Positions 16,864-24,031 are shown, numbered from the stretch's first letter. The stretch is DNA of 26,164 nucleotides from an uncultured Lachnospiraceae bacterium (GCA_910586605.1 CAJUJR010000044.1:1-26164), one strand, 5' to 3'. Numbers and translations: made by a program. Notes: a model not told the origin generated them from the letters alone.

Positions 16864-17296
16864 ATTTTTAGCGCGTTTTGGTAGATTATATTTATTGAAA
16901 CATATTATTTAAAATATTATAGCTTTAACTAAGCTTCGGCAAAGAAGCCAAGTTCTTATATGCGGCTCTCAAGATTTTAGCTTTATACGGAAATTGATTT
17001 TGAACCGTAATTTACAGCAATTGTCCTTATGGGGTAGGAAATTGTGCAGACGCCTTTTTTACAGATTAGAACTGTAGATGGTTGACTATATTCGTGCAAT
17101 ACACCACAATAAAAGTGGTATAAGCAATAGGGAATTGCGAAATAGTTCTATTTGGCGTTACAATGTAATAAGGGACTTTGCAATAGTTTATGTTAGGCTG
17201 ATAAAGAGAACAGAAGGTACTTTTTGGAGGATGGTGTGTAAATATATTGTTTCTTCAAACGGGGCGGGGTTTGGGCGGAAACAATAATTTATGCAG

Positions 17297-17334
17297 CAAT
17301 TTGTGTCTGTGCGCCGTTTGGCACAAATTGTTTT
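17297..17334 (+). promoter_or_regulatory. Terminator-like hairpin in the leader of the agr-like operon
   Basis: CAATTTGTG pairs with CACAAATTG, with an inner GCC/GGC pairing, and four T follow. It lies about 30 bases before the response regulator start and could attenuate the operon. Upstream, two similar AATAGTT-containing elements (17135-17151, 17177-17192) might be weak regulator sites. No clear promoter was identified. Confidence 0.5.
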
Positions 17335-17366
17335 CGTGCGGAAAGCGGCGCAGAAATGCGGATTAT

Positions 17367-18053
17367 ATGATGAGAATATGTATATGTGACGATGAGGTGC
17401 GGGATAGGGAATGTATTGGGAAGCATTGTGAAGATTTTTTTCGGAAAAAGGGAGTTACATATGAAATCAGTATGACAGGGGATGCAAAGGGGGCATTGGA
17501 AGTAGTAGAACGGACGGATTTACTTGTTTTGGATATTGAACTGCCGGGAATGGATGGGATTACACTGAAAAACCAAATGCAGAGAAGCAGGCAGTGCATG
17601 ATTTTATTTGTCACAAGCCATGATGAAATGATGCCAGAAGCGTTTGGGATGAATGTACTTGGTTTTGTGGAAAAGAGGAACTTGTCTCTTAAATTGTACA
17701 GATATCTAACCCAGGCAGTGAATATGATGGGGCGTGATGTTTTAATTGATGGCAAATACCACAGTTTTCAAATTGTGATGATTCATTCTGAGAGGGAATA
17801 TTGCTGCCTGTATTTTGAAGATGGGATGACAGCGCTTGTCAGGAGCAGTTTAAAAAATATGGAGCAGAAATTGGAAGAATCTGATTTTGTCAGGGTTAGC
17901 AGGGCTTGGCTTGTCCATATGAAATATCTGGAATGTATTGAGAAAAAGGAGGTGTGCGTGGCAGGGAGATGGCTTCCGGTTACCAGAGGGTGCAGGGAAC
18001 AGCTTTATAAAGATTACGAAAGATATTGTGAAAGAAATGCGAGGTACTATTGA
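17367..18053 (+). CDS. LytTR-family response regulator, AgrA-like
   Basis: Receiver domain (1-120) with acidic pocket D8-D9, phospho-acceptor D56 in LLVLDIELPGMDG, T83 and K103; then a LytTR DNA-binding domain (about 125-228) with SFQIVMIHSEREYCCLYFEDG, VRVSRAWLVHMKYLECIEKKEV and WLPVTRGCREQL. The 228-residue size matches AgrA/ComE regulators, which bind direct repeats about two helical turns apart. ATG 17367 (or 17370) gives a normal receiver start, but the ribosome site is poor (GCGG only), hinting at low or controlled translation. The frame is open upstream to 17247, though that part is not receiver-like. The stop overlaps the kinase start by one base. Likely targets are the two boxes described below. 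Confidence 0.88.
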   Translation: MMRICICDDEVRDRECIGKHCEDFFRKKGVTYEISMTGDAKGALEVVERTDLLVLDIELPGMDGITLKNQMQRSRQCMILFVTSHDEMMPEAFGMNVLGFVEKRNLSLKLYRYLTQAVNMMGRDVLIDGKYHSFQIVMIHSEREYCCLYFEDGMTALVRSSLKNMEQKLEESDFVRVSRAWLVHMKYLECIEKKEVCVAGRWLPVTRGCREQLYKDYERYCERNARYY

Positions 18054-19351
18054 TGGATTTGAGTGTATATGATTGGGTTTATCAGATTATTGTGGAGGGA
18101 ATCAAGTATATTCTGATTGCACATTATTTCCTTGGCTTTGCATTTGCCAAAAGGAAAACAGCTTATTTGCTGTTTTTGTATCTTGCGTTAATTCCTGCTG
18201 TAGAATATTCGGATAACCGTTATATTATCTTTTCTTATTACTATGCATGGGGAGGTGTTTTATTAATTGGTTTGTTTCAGGAGGAATTGAAAGAGAAGAT
18301 AAAGGCATTTTTCATTATCTGGTTCTTAATTGCACTGGTGGATGCATTAATTGTAATGCTTTATGTTATGTTTTCTGCCTTGTTAATAAAGAATGGAAAT
18401 ATGGGGATAGGTACAATAATTGGCGGTATTGGTGCAATGTTTTGGATAATTATTGCCAAAAAAGGCGAATGGATTCAAAAGCATACAAAAAATTTATGGA
18501 AAAGATTATCAACTTGGGAATATATATTAGTGTTAATTGTACTTATACCGCTTTCTTTTATTGTGGGCGGAATGCAAAGCAACCTAGATAATACAGCGAC
18601 AATATCTATGAAAGTAGTAACTTTTATGGCGGTTTTGCTGGCAGTATGTATTTTTGTGCTTTTACTGATTTTCTTTTTGTATACAAAGCAGTCAAAGAGA
18701 CAATTGGAAGAGGTGAACCGTTTAAATGTCCGGTATTTAGAACTTCAGAAAAAATATTATACAGATTCCTTAAAGCAATATGAGGATATGAGAAGGTTCC
18801 GCCATGATATTAACCATCATCTTTATATTCTTTCGGAGTTAAGCAGGGAAGATAAGGTGGCGGAGCTAAAAGGCTATATTGGGACAATGGCGGAAAGTTA
18901 TGAAAAGATGCGCGGCATTCATTCAGGGAATTTTATTGCTGATTGTATTATTAGCCATACGCTTTATAGACTGAAAGGGAAAGAAGCATTAGAGTTTAAT
19001 TTGGAAGGGCATTTCCCGGAAACTTTTTTTATGGAAGATATTGATTTTTGCATCCTGCTTTCAAATCTTTTGGAAAATGCAAGGGAGGCATTGGAAAAAA
19101 TAACAGGGGAGTGCACGCTTCAAATTGAAGTAAAGCATTTCCGCCAGTGGTTTTATCTGATAGTACAAAACAGCACAGATAAAGATACCATAGATTTTCA
19201 GGAGACCAGCAAGCAGGACAAAAGAAATCATGGATATGGGGTACAAAATATCTCCCGGATTGCCGAAAAGTATAATGGGACAGTTCTGTGGAACTGTGAA
19301 AATGGCATGGCAGAAGTAAAATTGAAATTTAATATGGAAAGGCCTAAATAG
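18053..19351 (+). CDS. AgrC-type sensor histidine kinase
   Basis: The 432-residue protein has six to seven hydrophobic membrane segments in residues 8-215, then a coiled linker (KQSKRQLEEVNRLNVRYLEL). The dimerisation motif RRFRHDINHHLYIL carries the predicted phospho-acceptor H251. The catalytic domain is GHKL with LLSNLLENAREALEKI and GYGVQNISRIAEKYNG (from about 394). This FRHDxxNH form of the H box belongs to the peptide-sensing AgrC/ComD group. ATG 18053 overlaps the regulator stop as TGATG. No agrB or agrD lies nearby, so the ligand is unknown; the micropeptide directly downstream is a candidate ligand or, more likely, an output. Ligand sensing is inferred from topology only. Confidence 0.87.
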   Translation: MDLSVYDWVYQIIVEGIKYILIAHYFLGFAFAKRKTAYLLFLYLALIPAVEYSDNRYIIFSYYYAWGGVLLIGLFQEELKEKIKAFFIIWFLIALVDALIVMLYVMFSALLIKNGNMGIGTIIGGIGAMFWIIIAKKGEWIQKHTKNLWKRLSTWEYILVLIVLIPLSFIVGGMQSNLDNTATISMKVVTFMAVLLAVCIFVLLLIFFLYTKQSKRQLEEVNRLNVRYLELQKKYYTDSLKQYEDMRRFRHDINHHLYILSELSREDKVAELKGYIGTMAESYEKMRGIHSGNFIADCIISHTLYRLKGKEALEFNLEGHFPETFFMEDIDFCILLSNLLENAREALEKITGECTLQIEVKHFRQWFYLIVQNSTDKDTIDFQETSKQDKRNHGYGVQNISRIAEKYNGTVLWNCENGMAEVKLKFNMERPK

Positions 19352-19389
19352 GAATAAATTGCTTTTATAAGGATAGTAATTTTCATTTT

Positions 19390-19450
19390 GTAGCAAAATA
19401 TTGCAGTTCATAGCAAATGCTTTGCGCTTAAGGGTAGATTGGAATATACT
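19390..19450 (+). promoter_or_regulatory. LytTR-type direct-repeat box and promoter (site 1)
   Basis: TAGCAAA occurs at 19391-19397 and 19411-19417, 20 bases apart, the spacing expected for a LytTR dimer. A poor -35 (TTGCGC, 19422-19427) begins four bases after the second repeat and a good -10 (TATACT, 19445-19450) follows with 17-base spacing, the geometry of an activator-dependent promoter. The 36 bases 19390-19425 match 25330-25365 at 30 positions without gaps. Binding by the neighbouring regulator is inferred. Confidence 0.65.
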
Positions 19451-19500
19451 GGATATCAGAAAGATTGCAGTCTTACCATATAGCGAAAGGGGTGAACAAA

Positions 19501-19566
19501 GTGGCTATGCCTTTAGGAGCTTATGATTTTTGGAGATTAGTCCAATTATTATTTGGAAAACATTAA
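19501..19566 (+). CDS. 21-residue amphipathic micropeptide, putative LytTR target
   Basis: A short reading frame starting GTG with a near-ideal ribosome site (AAAGGGGTG, six bases upstream), 150 bases after the kinase gene and 50 bases after the -10 of site 1. The peptide begins MAMPLGAYDFWR and ends LLFGKH. On a helical wheel residues 7-18 separate into a hydrophobic face (A7, F10, W11, L13, V14, L17, F18) and a polar face (Y8, D9, R12, Q15), with L16 the exception. It has no Cys, no leader and no AgrD-like C-terminal region, so a cyclic AgrD pheromone is unlikely. Possible roles are a secreted or membrane-active peptide like phenol-soluble modulins, or a signal. No terminator is evident after it. 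Expression is unproven. Confidence 0.55.
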   Translation: MAMPLGAYDFWRLVQLLFGKH

Positions 19567-19899
19567 ATCACGGCTCAATCCAATTAGGACGTTGAAACTA
19601 TTAACAATGCATTTACATACTCGATTTAACTTTTATTAACAATTATTTACAAATATTATTACAGTTTTATTTTTGGAAAGATATCGCTTCTGGAAGGAAT
19701 TGCGTTACATTGGCGGAATTTATCCGGTTCTGAATATGTAATTCGTAAGATAAGGCTTAACAATACAGCAGGGTAAGAAAGAGTTAGAAATGAGGTATCG
19801 CGTAAGTAGAATGTTAACGGATGCATAGAAGAAAGGAAATTGCGGAGTGTAGGCTTTTCGTTTCGGTGTGATATGGAAATGGATTTATGGAACGGCAAA

Positions 19900-19928
19900 T
19901 TTACCCATAATGGGTACAACCTTATAAT
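19900..19928 (+). promoter_or_regulatory. Promoter with a 15-bp dyad operator
   Basis: TTTACC (19900-19905) and TATAAT (19923-19928) are 17 bases apart. The perfect dyad TACCCATAATGGGTA (19902-19916) covers the -35 and spacer, where a repressor would block polymerase. A second -10-like TATAAT occurs at 19975-19980. Between the micropeptide and here (19567-19899) I see only AT-rich sequence and no gene. Confidence 0.5.
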
Positions 19929-19990
19929 GTGGGAAATTGTAAGGGTAAAAATAAGTATAAGTATAACTAGGAAGTATAATAGGGGAAGCA

Positions 19991-20068
19991 GTGGATTTTT
20001 TTCAAGATTCGAGCTACGGAGACTGCGGAATGTACAGAGGCTGCAGAAAAGAAAAAGCGGAAAAATAG
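19991..20068 (+). CDS. Possible 25-residue cysteine-containing peptide
   Basis: GTG start with AGGGGA five bases upstream, downstream of a plausible promoter and six bases before the arms of a strong terminator, so a short transcript of about 190 bases would carry only this frame. The peptide begins MDFFQDSSYGDCG and ends CRKEKAEK. It has two Cys (residues 12 and 18) and a basic tail. I do not recognise it. It may be a peptide gene or an incidental frame within a small regulatory RNA. Confidence 0.3.
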   Translation: MDFFQDSSYGDCGMYRGCRKEKAEK

Positions 20069-20073
20069 GCCCG

Positions 20074-20127
20074 AAAAAAAAGAGGCGGCAATTTCAGAAT
20101 ATGGTTCTGGAGTGCTGCCTCTTTTTT
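20074..20127 (+). terminator. Bidirectional Rho-independent terminator
   Basis: AGAGGCGGCA pairs with TGCTGCCTCT (one G-U pair on the plus strand), with further CAGAA/TTCTG pairing inside. T tracts follow on the plus strand (20122-20127), and the A run at 20074-20080 gives one on the minus strand. It therefore can end the small plus-strand transcript and the convergent cvfB message. Confidence 0.88.
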
Positions 20128-20211
20128 GCTGTATTGATTAGGGTGGTAAAGTTTTGTTTTTTTACATTCTGGCAAAAAATATAGAAGATATTCCCGACAA
20201 ACCTATGTTTA

Positions 20212-21057
20212 CTAGAGTTTCCGGATGCCGTCTGATGCTATTGTAATCCTGCCTTCTTTTAACAGATGGCCGATTCCCCGTTTAAAGGCATTTTTGCTCA
20301 TATGGAAACGGTTTTTAATTGCTTCTGGGCTGCTTTTGTCATGAAATGGAAGAAAGCCATTTTCCTGTTCCAGGCAGCGGTAAATAAAAGCAGCGTCTTC
20401 ATCCATCTGTTCTGGGATTTTTTTCTTTATGCTTAATGTCAGGCGTCCATCCTCCAGAACCTGGGCAACGCGCGCATAAACCGGCTGGTTAATCCGGTAG
20501 GTTTCAAATACTTCTTTTTGCGGGAGCAAGGCGGAAAACTGGTCGTCAACTGCGATAAAAACGCCAAAATTTTCACTGATTTCATAAACGCGCCCACTGA
20601 CCATATCATCTTTTTGGTAACGGGAATCATTTCTTAAAGCATTGTAGACATGCATAGAGGCACAGAGGCGTTCGCTTTTGTCAATATAAAGCGTGACAAG
20701 TACTGCATCCCCTTCTTTCACTTCATAAAGCTGTTCTTTAAACGGAAGGAATAAGTCCTTTGACAGCCCCCATTCCAGAAACGCCCCAATTGGCGTAACT
20801 TGGTTGACATAAAGCCGTGCAACGCCGCCAAGGGTAATATCTGGTTCAAGCATCGTGGCAATTGGCCTGTCCTCAGAATCTTTATAGACAAATACATTTA
20901 ATACGTCTTTTAACAGTGTTCCTTTTGGTACCTGTGATTTTGGCAGGAGAATTTTCTCAGAATCTGTTCCGTCTGGCGTGTTTAGGAAAACGCCAAAGTC
21001 AGTTTCTTTCGTTACAATCAGTTCTTGGTATTTTCCAAGTTCTATTTTTTGTTTCAT
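20212..21057 (-). CDS. cvfB: S1-domain RNA-binding protein CvfB
   Basis: The 281-residue protein matches the CvfB family in layout: tandem S1-like beta-barrel domains (about 1-60, 65-135 and 140-210, with GDAVLVTLYIDKSERLCASM and DMVSGRVYEISENFGVFIAVDDQFSALLP) and a C-terminal winged helix (about 220-281, with SKNAFKRGIGHLLKEGRI). CvfB-type proteins bind RNA and affect virulence or stress gene expression in some Firmicutes; the precise role is not fixed. On the minus strand the start ATG 21057 follows AAAGAGG closely, while the in-frame ATG 21078 lacks a site. It is the only supported minus-strand gene here and converges with the agr-like island. Confidence 0.88.
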   Translation of the reverse strand: MKQKIELGKYQELIVTKETDFGVFLNTPDGTDSEKILLPKSQVPKGTLLKDVLNVFVYKDSEDRPIATMLEPDITLGGVARLYVNQVTPIGAFLEWGLSKDLFLPFKEQLYEVKEGDAVLVTLYIDKSERLCASMHVYNALRNDSRYQKDDMVSGRVYEISENFGVFIAVDDQFSALLPQKEVFETYRINQPVYARVAQVLEDGRLTLSIKKKIPEQMDEDAAFIYRCLEQENGFLPFHDKSSPEAIKNRFHMSKNAFKRGIGHLLKEGRITIASDGIRKL

Positions 21058-21114
21058 TCTATGTCCTCTTTCTTTCATTATTAGTAGTCTGTAAAGTTGT
21101 ATTGCATATATAAG

Positions 21115-21144
21115 AAACTGTTAAATAATAAATCGTTACAGTTT
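21115..21144. promoter_or_regulatory. Inverted repeat in the cvfB upstream region
   Basis: AAACTGT and ACAGTTT form the arms of a 30-base dyad with an AT-rich centre, about 58 bases upstream of the cvfB start. It could be an operator for cvfB; no regulator can be named. Between it and 21366 I find no supported gene. Confidence 0.35.
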
Positions 21145-21366
21145 GCTTGCCTGTAGTTCCATTTGGATGCGTTGTTGTCAGCCGCCATAGCCCGCCGCGG
21201 CTTTTTCCTCCGTCTTGCAGATGGAAATCTGGCCTGCGCAAAATGCAATGTTATTTTAACAGTCCCTAAGCCTTATATTGTAATTATTATAGTAGATTTG
21301 GAACAAGGTGTAAATAGTTGCTGTCTGCTGGCAACAGCATTTACTTTTTACAAGTTACGAGTGATG

Positions 21367-21422
21367 GTTACTATTCACAGCCAATCGTAACAGAATTTAA
21401 GGAAATAAAAAATATCTTCCCC
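21367..21422 (+). repeat. Internal diverged copy (B) of the dispersed repeat
   Basis: The first 23 bases are identical to the head of the terminal repeats, and the tail AATAAAAAAT followed by TCTTCCC after one differing base is conserved. The centre differs in sequence and length (14 bases here, 10 in the terminal copies). Same orientation as the right-hand copy. Confidence 0.8.
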
Positions 21423-21443
21423 TGTGAAGCGCTTTCATCATTT

Positions 21444-21671
21444 GCAGCATGAGAAAGCAAGATTTCTAATTTTTTGTAATAAGCGAAAGTTCCTGAAATT
21501 TACAAACTGACAAAAATTTAGAGAGACATTTCTTCCTGTAGGATAATTTAGTTCTTAAGAGCGTAGGATTGCCCGAGGAGGAATGTCTTCTATAATTTTT
21601 GTCAGAATGTAAGTAGGACAAAACTTTCGCTTTTGCAGAAAATATGTAAAACTGTCAGTTTCTCATGCTGC
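21444..21671 (+). ncRNA. 228-nt long imperfect hairpin, candidate structured RNA or MITE
   Basis: Arms pair in register along almost the whole length: GCAGCATGAGAAA with TTTCTCATGCTGC at the ends, then GCGAAAGTT/AACTTTCGC, TGACAAAAATT/AATTTTTGTCA and AGACATTTCTTCC/GGAGGAATGTCT near the apex, separated by internal loops of near-equal size (16 and 17, 26 and 28 bases). The apical region is about 40 bases. One long rod with internal bubbles recalls 6S RNA, but I cannot match the 6S consensus and no T-rich terminator follows. A miniature transposable element is the main alternative; no target duplication is clear. Strand is arbitrary. Confidence 0.5.
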
Positions 21672-21785
21672 ACATTATAGGAAACATATAGTGGAAATTA
21701 GAAACAAGAAGCATGTATAAATTTTTGCATTGAAACCAGTTTTTTTATGCAAACTGACGAAGATGGAAAAATTTTCTATAGGTGC

Positions 21786-21814
21786 TGGAGAAAAAAATGG
21801 AATAGTGTTATAAT
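21786..21814 (+). promoter_or_regulatory. Putative ridA promoter
   Basis: TATAAT (21809-21814) is perfect; the -35 TGGAGA is four of six with 17-base spacing. The start would leave a leader of about 70 bases. Confidence 0.5.
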
Positions 21815-21893
21815 GATCTAGCGCATGTATGATGTAGCTTCCTTATAAATATTACATTGTTTTGGAAACAGCTATGAAATGGAGGAAGATAGT

Positions 21894-22268
21894 ATGACAG
21901 AGATTTCAACAAAGAATGCACCAGCGGCAATTGGGCCATATTCGCAGGCAGTTGAGGTAAATGGGATGATTTATACCTCTGGGATGATTCCGATTAACCC
22001 ACAGACAGGGGAATTGGTAGATGGTACAGTTGAGGAACAGGCGGAGCAGGCATTTTCTAATTTGAAGGCATTAGTTGAAGCAGCGGGTTGTTCTATGGGA
22101 CATGTGGTAAAAACGGTTGTTTTTATTAAAAACATGGATGATTTTTCAAAAATTAATGCAATTTATGAAAAATATTTTGTTAAGCCATACCCAGCGAGGT
22201 CTTGTGTTGAGGTTGCCAGGCTTCCCAAGGATGTTGCTTTGGAAGTGGAGGCAATTGTAGAGAAATAA
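21894..22268 (+). CDS. ridA: RidA-family enamine/imine deaminase
   Basis: Hydrolyses reactive enamine/imine intermediates released by PLP enzymes such as threonine dehydratase. The 124-residue product has IGPYSQAVEVNGMIYTSGMIPINPQTGELV at the start, the catalytic arginine in YPARSCVEVARLPKDVALEVEAIV, and the usual length. ATG 21894 follows GGAGG by eight bases; the in-frame ATG 21879 would overlap that site. It stands alone between its own promoter and terminator. Confidence 0.93.
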   Translation: MTEISTKNAPAAIGPYSQAVEVNGMIYTSGMIPINPQTGELVDGTVEEQAEQAFSNLKALVEAAGCSMGHVVKTVVFIKNMDDFSKINAIYEKYFVKPYPARSCVEVARLPKDVALEVEAIVEK

Positions 22269-22285
22269 AATATATTTATTACATT

Positions 22286-22323
22286 TTCTACACAGGTAGT
22301 TACTATCTGTGTAGAATTGTTTT
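22286..22323 (+). terminator. Terminator after ridA
   Basis: TTCTACACAG pairs perfectly with CTGTGTAGAA around an 11-base loop, then TTGTTTT. The loop contains GTTACTAT, echoing the repeat head, probably by chance. Confidence 0.8.
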
Positions 22324-22422
22324 ATCGGAAAATTTTTGTATAAAAAATATGAGATTTTGAAAAAAGCCCAGAAAACCAAGGAAATTGACGAAAATTATTC
22401 TCTTAAAATTAAACGACAAGTA

Positions 22423-22490
22423 TTGACAAAGTATGCAGGCGTTGTTATAATGTGTTCGTTGGTGTAATAAATTCGTAATAATTATTACAC
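22423..22490 (+). promoter_or_regulatory. Consensus promoter with downstream dyad before the NlpC/P60 gene
   Basis: TTGACA (22423-22428), 17 bases, TATAAT (22446-22451): a perfect sigma-A promoter. Just after the expected start, GTGTAATAA (22462-22470) and TTATTACAC (22482-22490) form a perfect dyad. Inside it, TGTAAT and CGTAAT are five bases apart, one base from the published WalR pattern TGTWAH-N5-TGTWAH. The leader is about 115 bases; the c-di-AMP riboswitch often found before such genes is not evident. Confidence 0.7.
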
Positions 22491-22574
22491 AGAAGTGACC
22501 TGTATTACATATTGGGTTAAGTTAAACATGAACATAATTAATGAAGAGATGATAATTACTATTGGAGGGATATT

Positions 22575-23966
22575 ATGATTAAGACAAGATGGGTAAGAAA
22601 TGCAGCAGTTTTTGGTACCGCTGTTACACTGTCATTAGCATGTGTAGGTTTTGCAAAAGAGAGTACTGCAGCAAGCTTTTGCCAGGAAACAGATATGGCA
22701 GGTCTTTCCTTGTCGTTAGATAAGTATTATACTGAAAATTATTCAGCACCAAAGGAAGCAGCTCCTGCCAGCAGCAGTGCAGATGCGACAGCATCACCAG
22801 CACCTGCTACAAGCGCACCTGCTGAAGAAAAAGAAGATACACAGAAGAATACAGAAGAAGCAAGAAAAGAAGAGACAGTAGCAAAGCAGTTCCGCGACCT
22901 TGGTATTGCAGATGTTAGCGATTATGTGAATATCCGCAGGAAGCCAACTACAGAAAGTAAAATCCTTGGCAAGCTTTACAGAGGTTCAGCAGCTAAGATT
23001 ATCGGTGAGAAAGACGGCTGGGTAAAGATTGAGTCTGGCAGTGTCAGAGGGTTTATTAGGAAAGATTTACTGGCAATCGGTGAAAAGGCGCAGAAGCTGG
23101 CAGGTAAGTTTGGTACAGCGTATGCGATTGTAAAGCCTGGTACAATTACTTTGAATGTCCGTTCTAAGAAGAGCACAAAGTCTACCATTGTTACACAGAT
23201 TCCAGAAGATGAAAAATATGAAGTAATTGGTGAAAGTGATAACTGGTTTAAAGTTACGATTGATGAAGGTACAAGGGGATATGTGGCAAAAGAGTTTATT
23301 AAGACACGTGTCCGCTTTAAGAAAGCAATTTCGATTGCAGAGGAGAAAGCAGAACTCCGTAGGAAGGCAGCAGCAGAGAAGGCAGAGCAGGAACGTCTTG
23401 CAGCGTTAGAAGCAGAGAAGGCAGCAGCAGCTCAGTCAAGCTCAAGCAGTTCTTCAAGCAGCAGCTCATCAAGCAGCTCAAGCAGCTCAAGCAGCTCTTC
23501 TTCGAGCAACTCAAGCAGCAGTAATTCTTCAAGTAGCTCAAACCACAGCTCAAGCAGCAGTAATTCTTCAAGCAGTTCAAATAAGGCGCCAGCAGTTCCT
23601 TCTGGAACCTCAGGTTCAGCAATTGCTAACTATGCTTGTAAGTTTGTTGGAAGGCCATATGTATGGGGTGGTACAAGCTTGACAAACGGAGCAGATTGCT
23701 CTGGGTTTACTATGAGTGTTTATGCACAGTTTGGATACAGCCTGCCTCATTCTTCAGCAGCACAGGCAGGTTATGGGAGAAGCGTTAGCCTTTCCAGCCT
23801 TCAGCCTGGTGATTTGCTCTTCTATAAGAATGGCGGCAGAATTGGCCATGTAGCAATTTACATAGGCGGCGGCCGTGTAGTCCATGCAAGTAATGCAAGA
23901 GATGGCATTAAGATTTCTAACTACAACTACAGACAGCCGGCTTGTGCAAGAAGGATTGTTGGTTAA
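22575..23966 (+). CDS. Exported SH3-domain NlpC/P60 peptidoglycan endopeptidase
   Basis: A secreted cell wall hydrolase of 463 residues. In order: signal peptide (about 1-33), low-complexity Ala/Pro/Glu segment (55-103), two bacterial SH3 domains (about 110-168 and 180-245: YVNIRRKPTTESKILGKL and LNVRSKKSTKSTIV), an alanine/glutamate-rich helix (250-286), a serine/asparagine tract of about 50 residues, and a C-terminal NlpC/P60 domain. The catalytic Cys is in ADCSGF (about 375) and the His in RIGHVAIYIGGG (about 435). The domain order is typical of clostridial daughter-cell or peptide-stem hydrolases. GGAGGG precedes the ATG. Strong promoter upstream and a terminator after it make it a single-gene unit. 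Confidence 0.92.
   Translation: MIKTRWVRNAAVFGTAVTLSLACVGFAKESTAASFCQETDMAGLSLSLDKYYTENYSAPKEAAPASSSADATASPAPATSAPAEEKEDTQKNTEEARKEETVAKQFRDLGIADVSDYVNIRRKPTTESKILGKLYRGSAAKIIGEKDGWVKIESGSVRGFIRKDLLAIGEKAQKLAGKFGTAYAIVKPGTITLNVRSKKSTKSTIVTQIPEDEKYEVIGESDNWFKVTIDEGTRGYVAKEFIKTRVRFKKAISIAEEKAELRRKAAAEKAEQERLAALEAEKAAAAQSSSSSSSSSSSSSSSSSSSSSSSSNSSSSNSSSSSNHSSSSSNSSSSSNKAPAVPSGTSGSAIANYACKFVGRPYVWGGTSLTNGADCSGFTMSVYAQFGYSLPHSSAAQAGYGRSVSLSSLQPGDLLFYKNGGRIGHVAIYIGGGRVVHASNARDGIKISNYNYRQPACARRIVG
23431..23583 (+). repeat. Serine-codon low-complexity tract in the NlpC/P60 gene
   Basis: About 50 codons, almost all Ser (AGC, TCA, TCT, TCG, AGT mixed) with scattered Asn and one His. Blocks such as AGCAGTAATTCTTCAAG recur, so the tract can change length by recombination or slippage. 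It encodes the flexible linker between the helical region and the catalytic domain. Confidence 0.85.
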
Positions 23967-23994
23967 TGGCTATGTATTAAATAATAAAATATCT

Positions 23995-24031
23995 GAAAAG
24001 CATCGTGTGACTGTATGCGGTGCTTTTCTTT
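23995..24031 (+). terminator. Terminator after the NlpC/P60 gene
   Basis: GAAAAGCATCG pairs with CGGTGCTTTTC (one G-U pair), followed by a short T-rich stretch TTTT. Confidence 0.78.

Noticed and set aside
16895..16990. Possible riboswitch or small RNA with GGCAAAGAAGCC hairpin
   Set aside because: One small hairpin and a weak TTGAAA/TATAGC promoter; no match to a riboswitch consensus I know, including both c-di-GMP classes.
17078..17287. 69-codon frame upstream of the response regulator
   Set aside because: No ribosome site at its ATG, mixed composition without a recognisable domain, and it lies in a likely leader region ending at the hairpin.
19840..20184. 114-codon frame starting with TTG
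   Set aside because: It runs through a promoter-like region and a strong terminator and overlaps the better-supported small frame.
22458..22574. c-di-AMP riboswitch before the NlpC/P60 gene
   Set aside because: The leader is too short and too AT-rich and lacks the conserved GC-rich core of that riboswitch.
23431..23583. CRISPR-like periodicity
   Set aside because: The repeats are serine codons within a coding frame, without spacers of constant size.
23317..23622. Minus-strand frame rich in Leu and Cys
   Set aside because: Antisense of the serine-codon tract; its composition is an artefact of that repeat.
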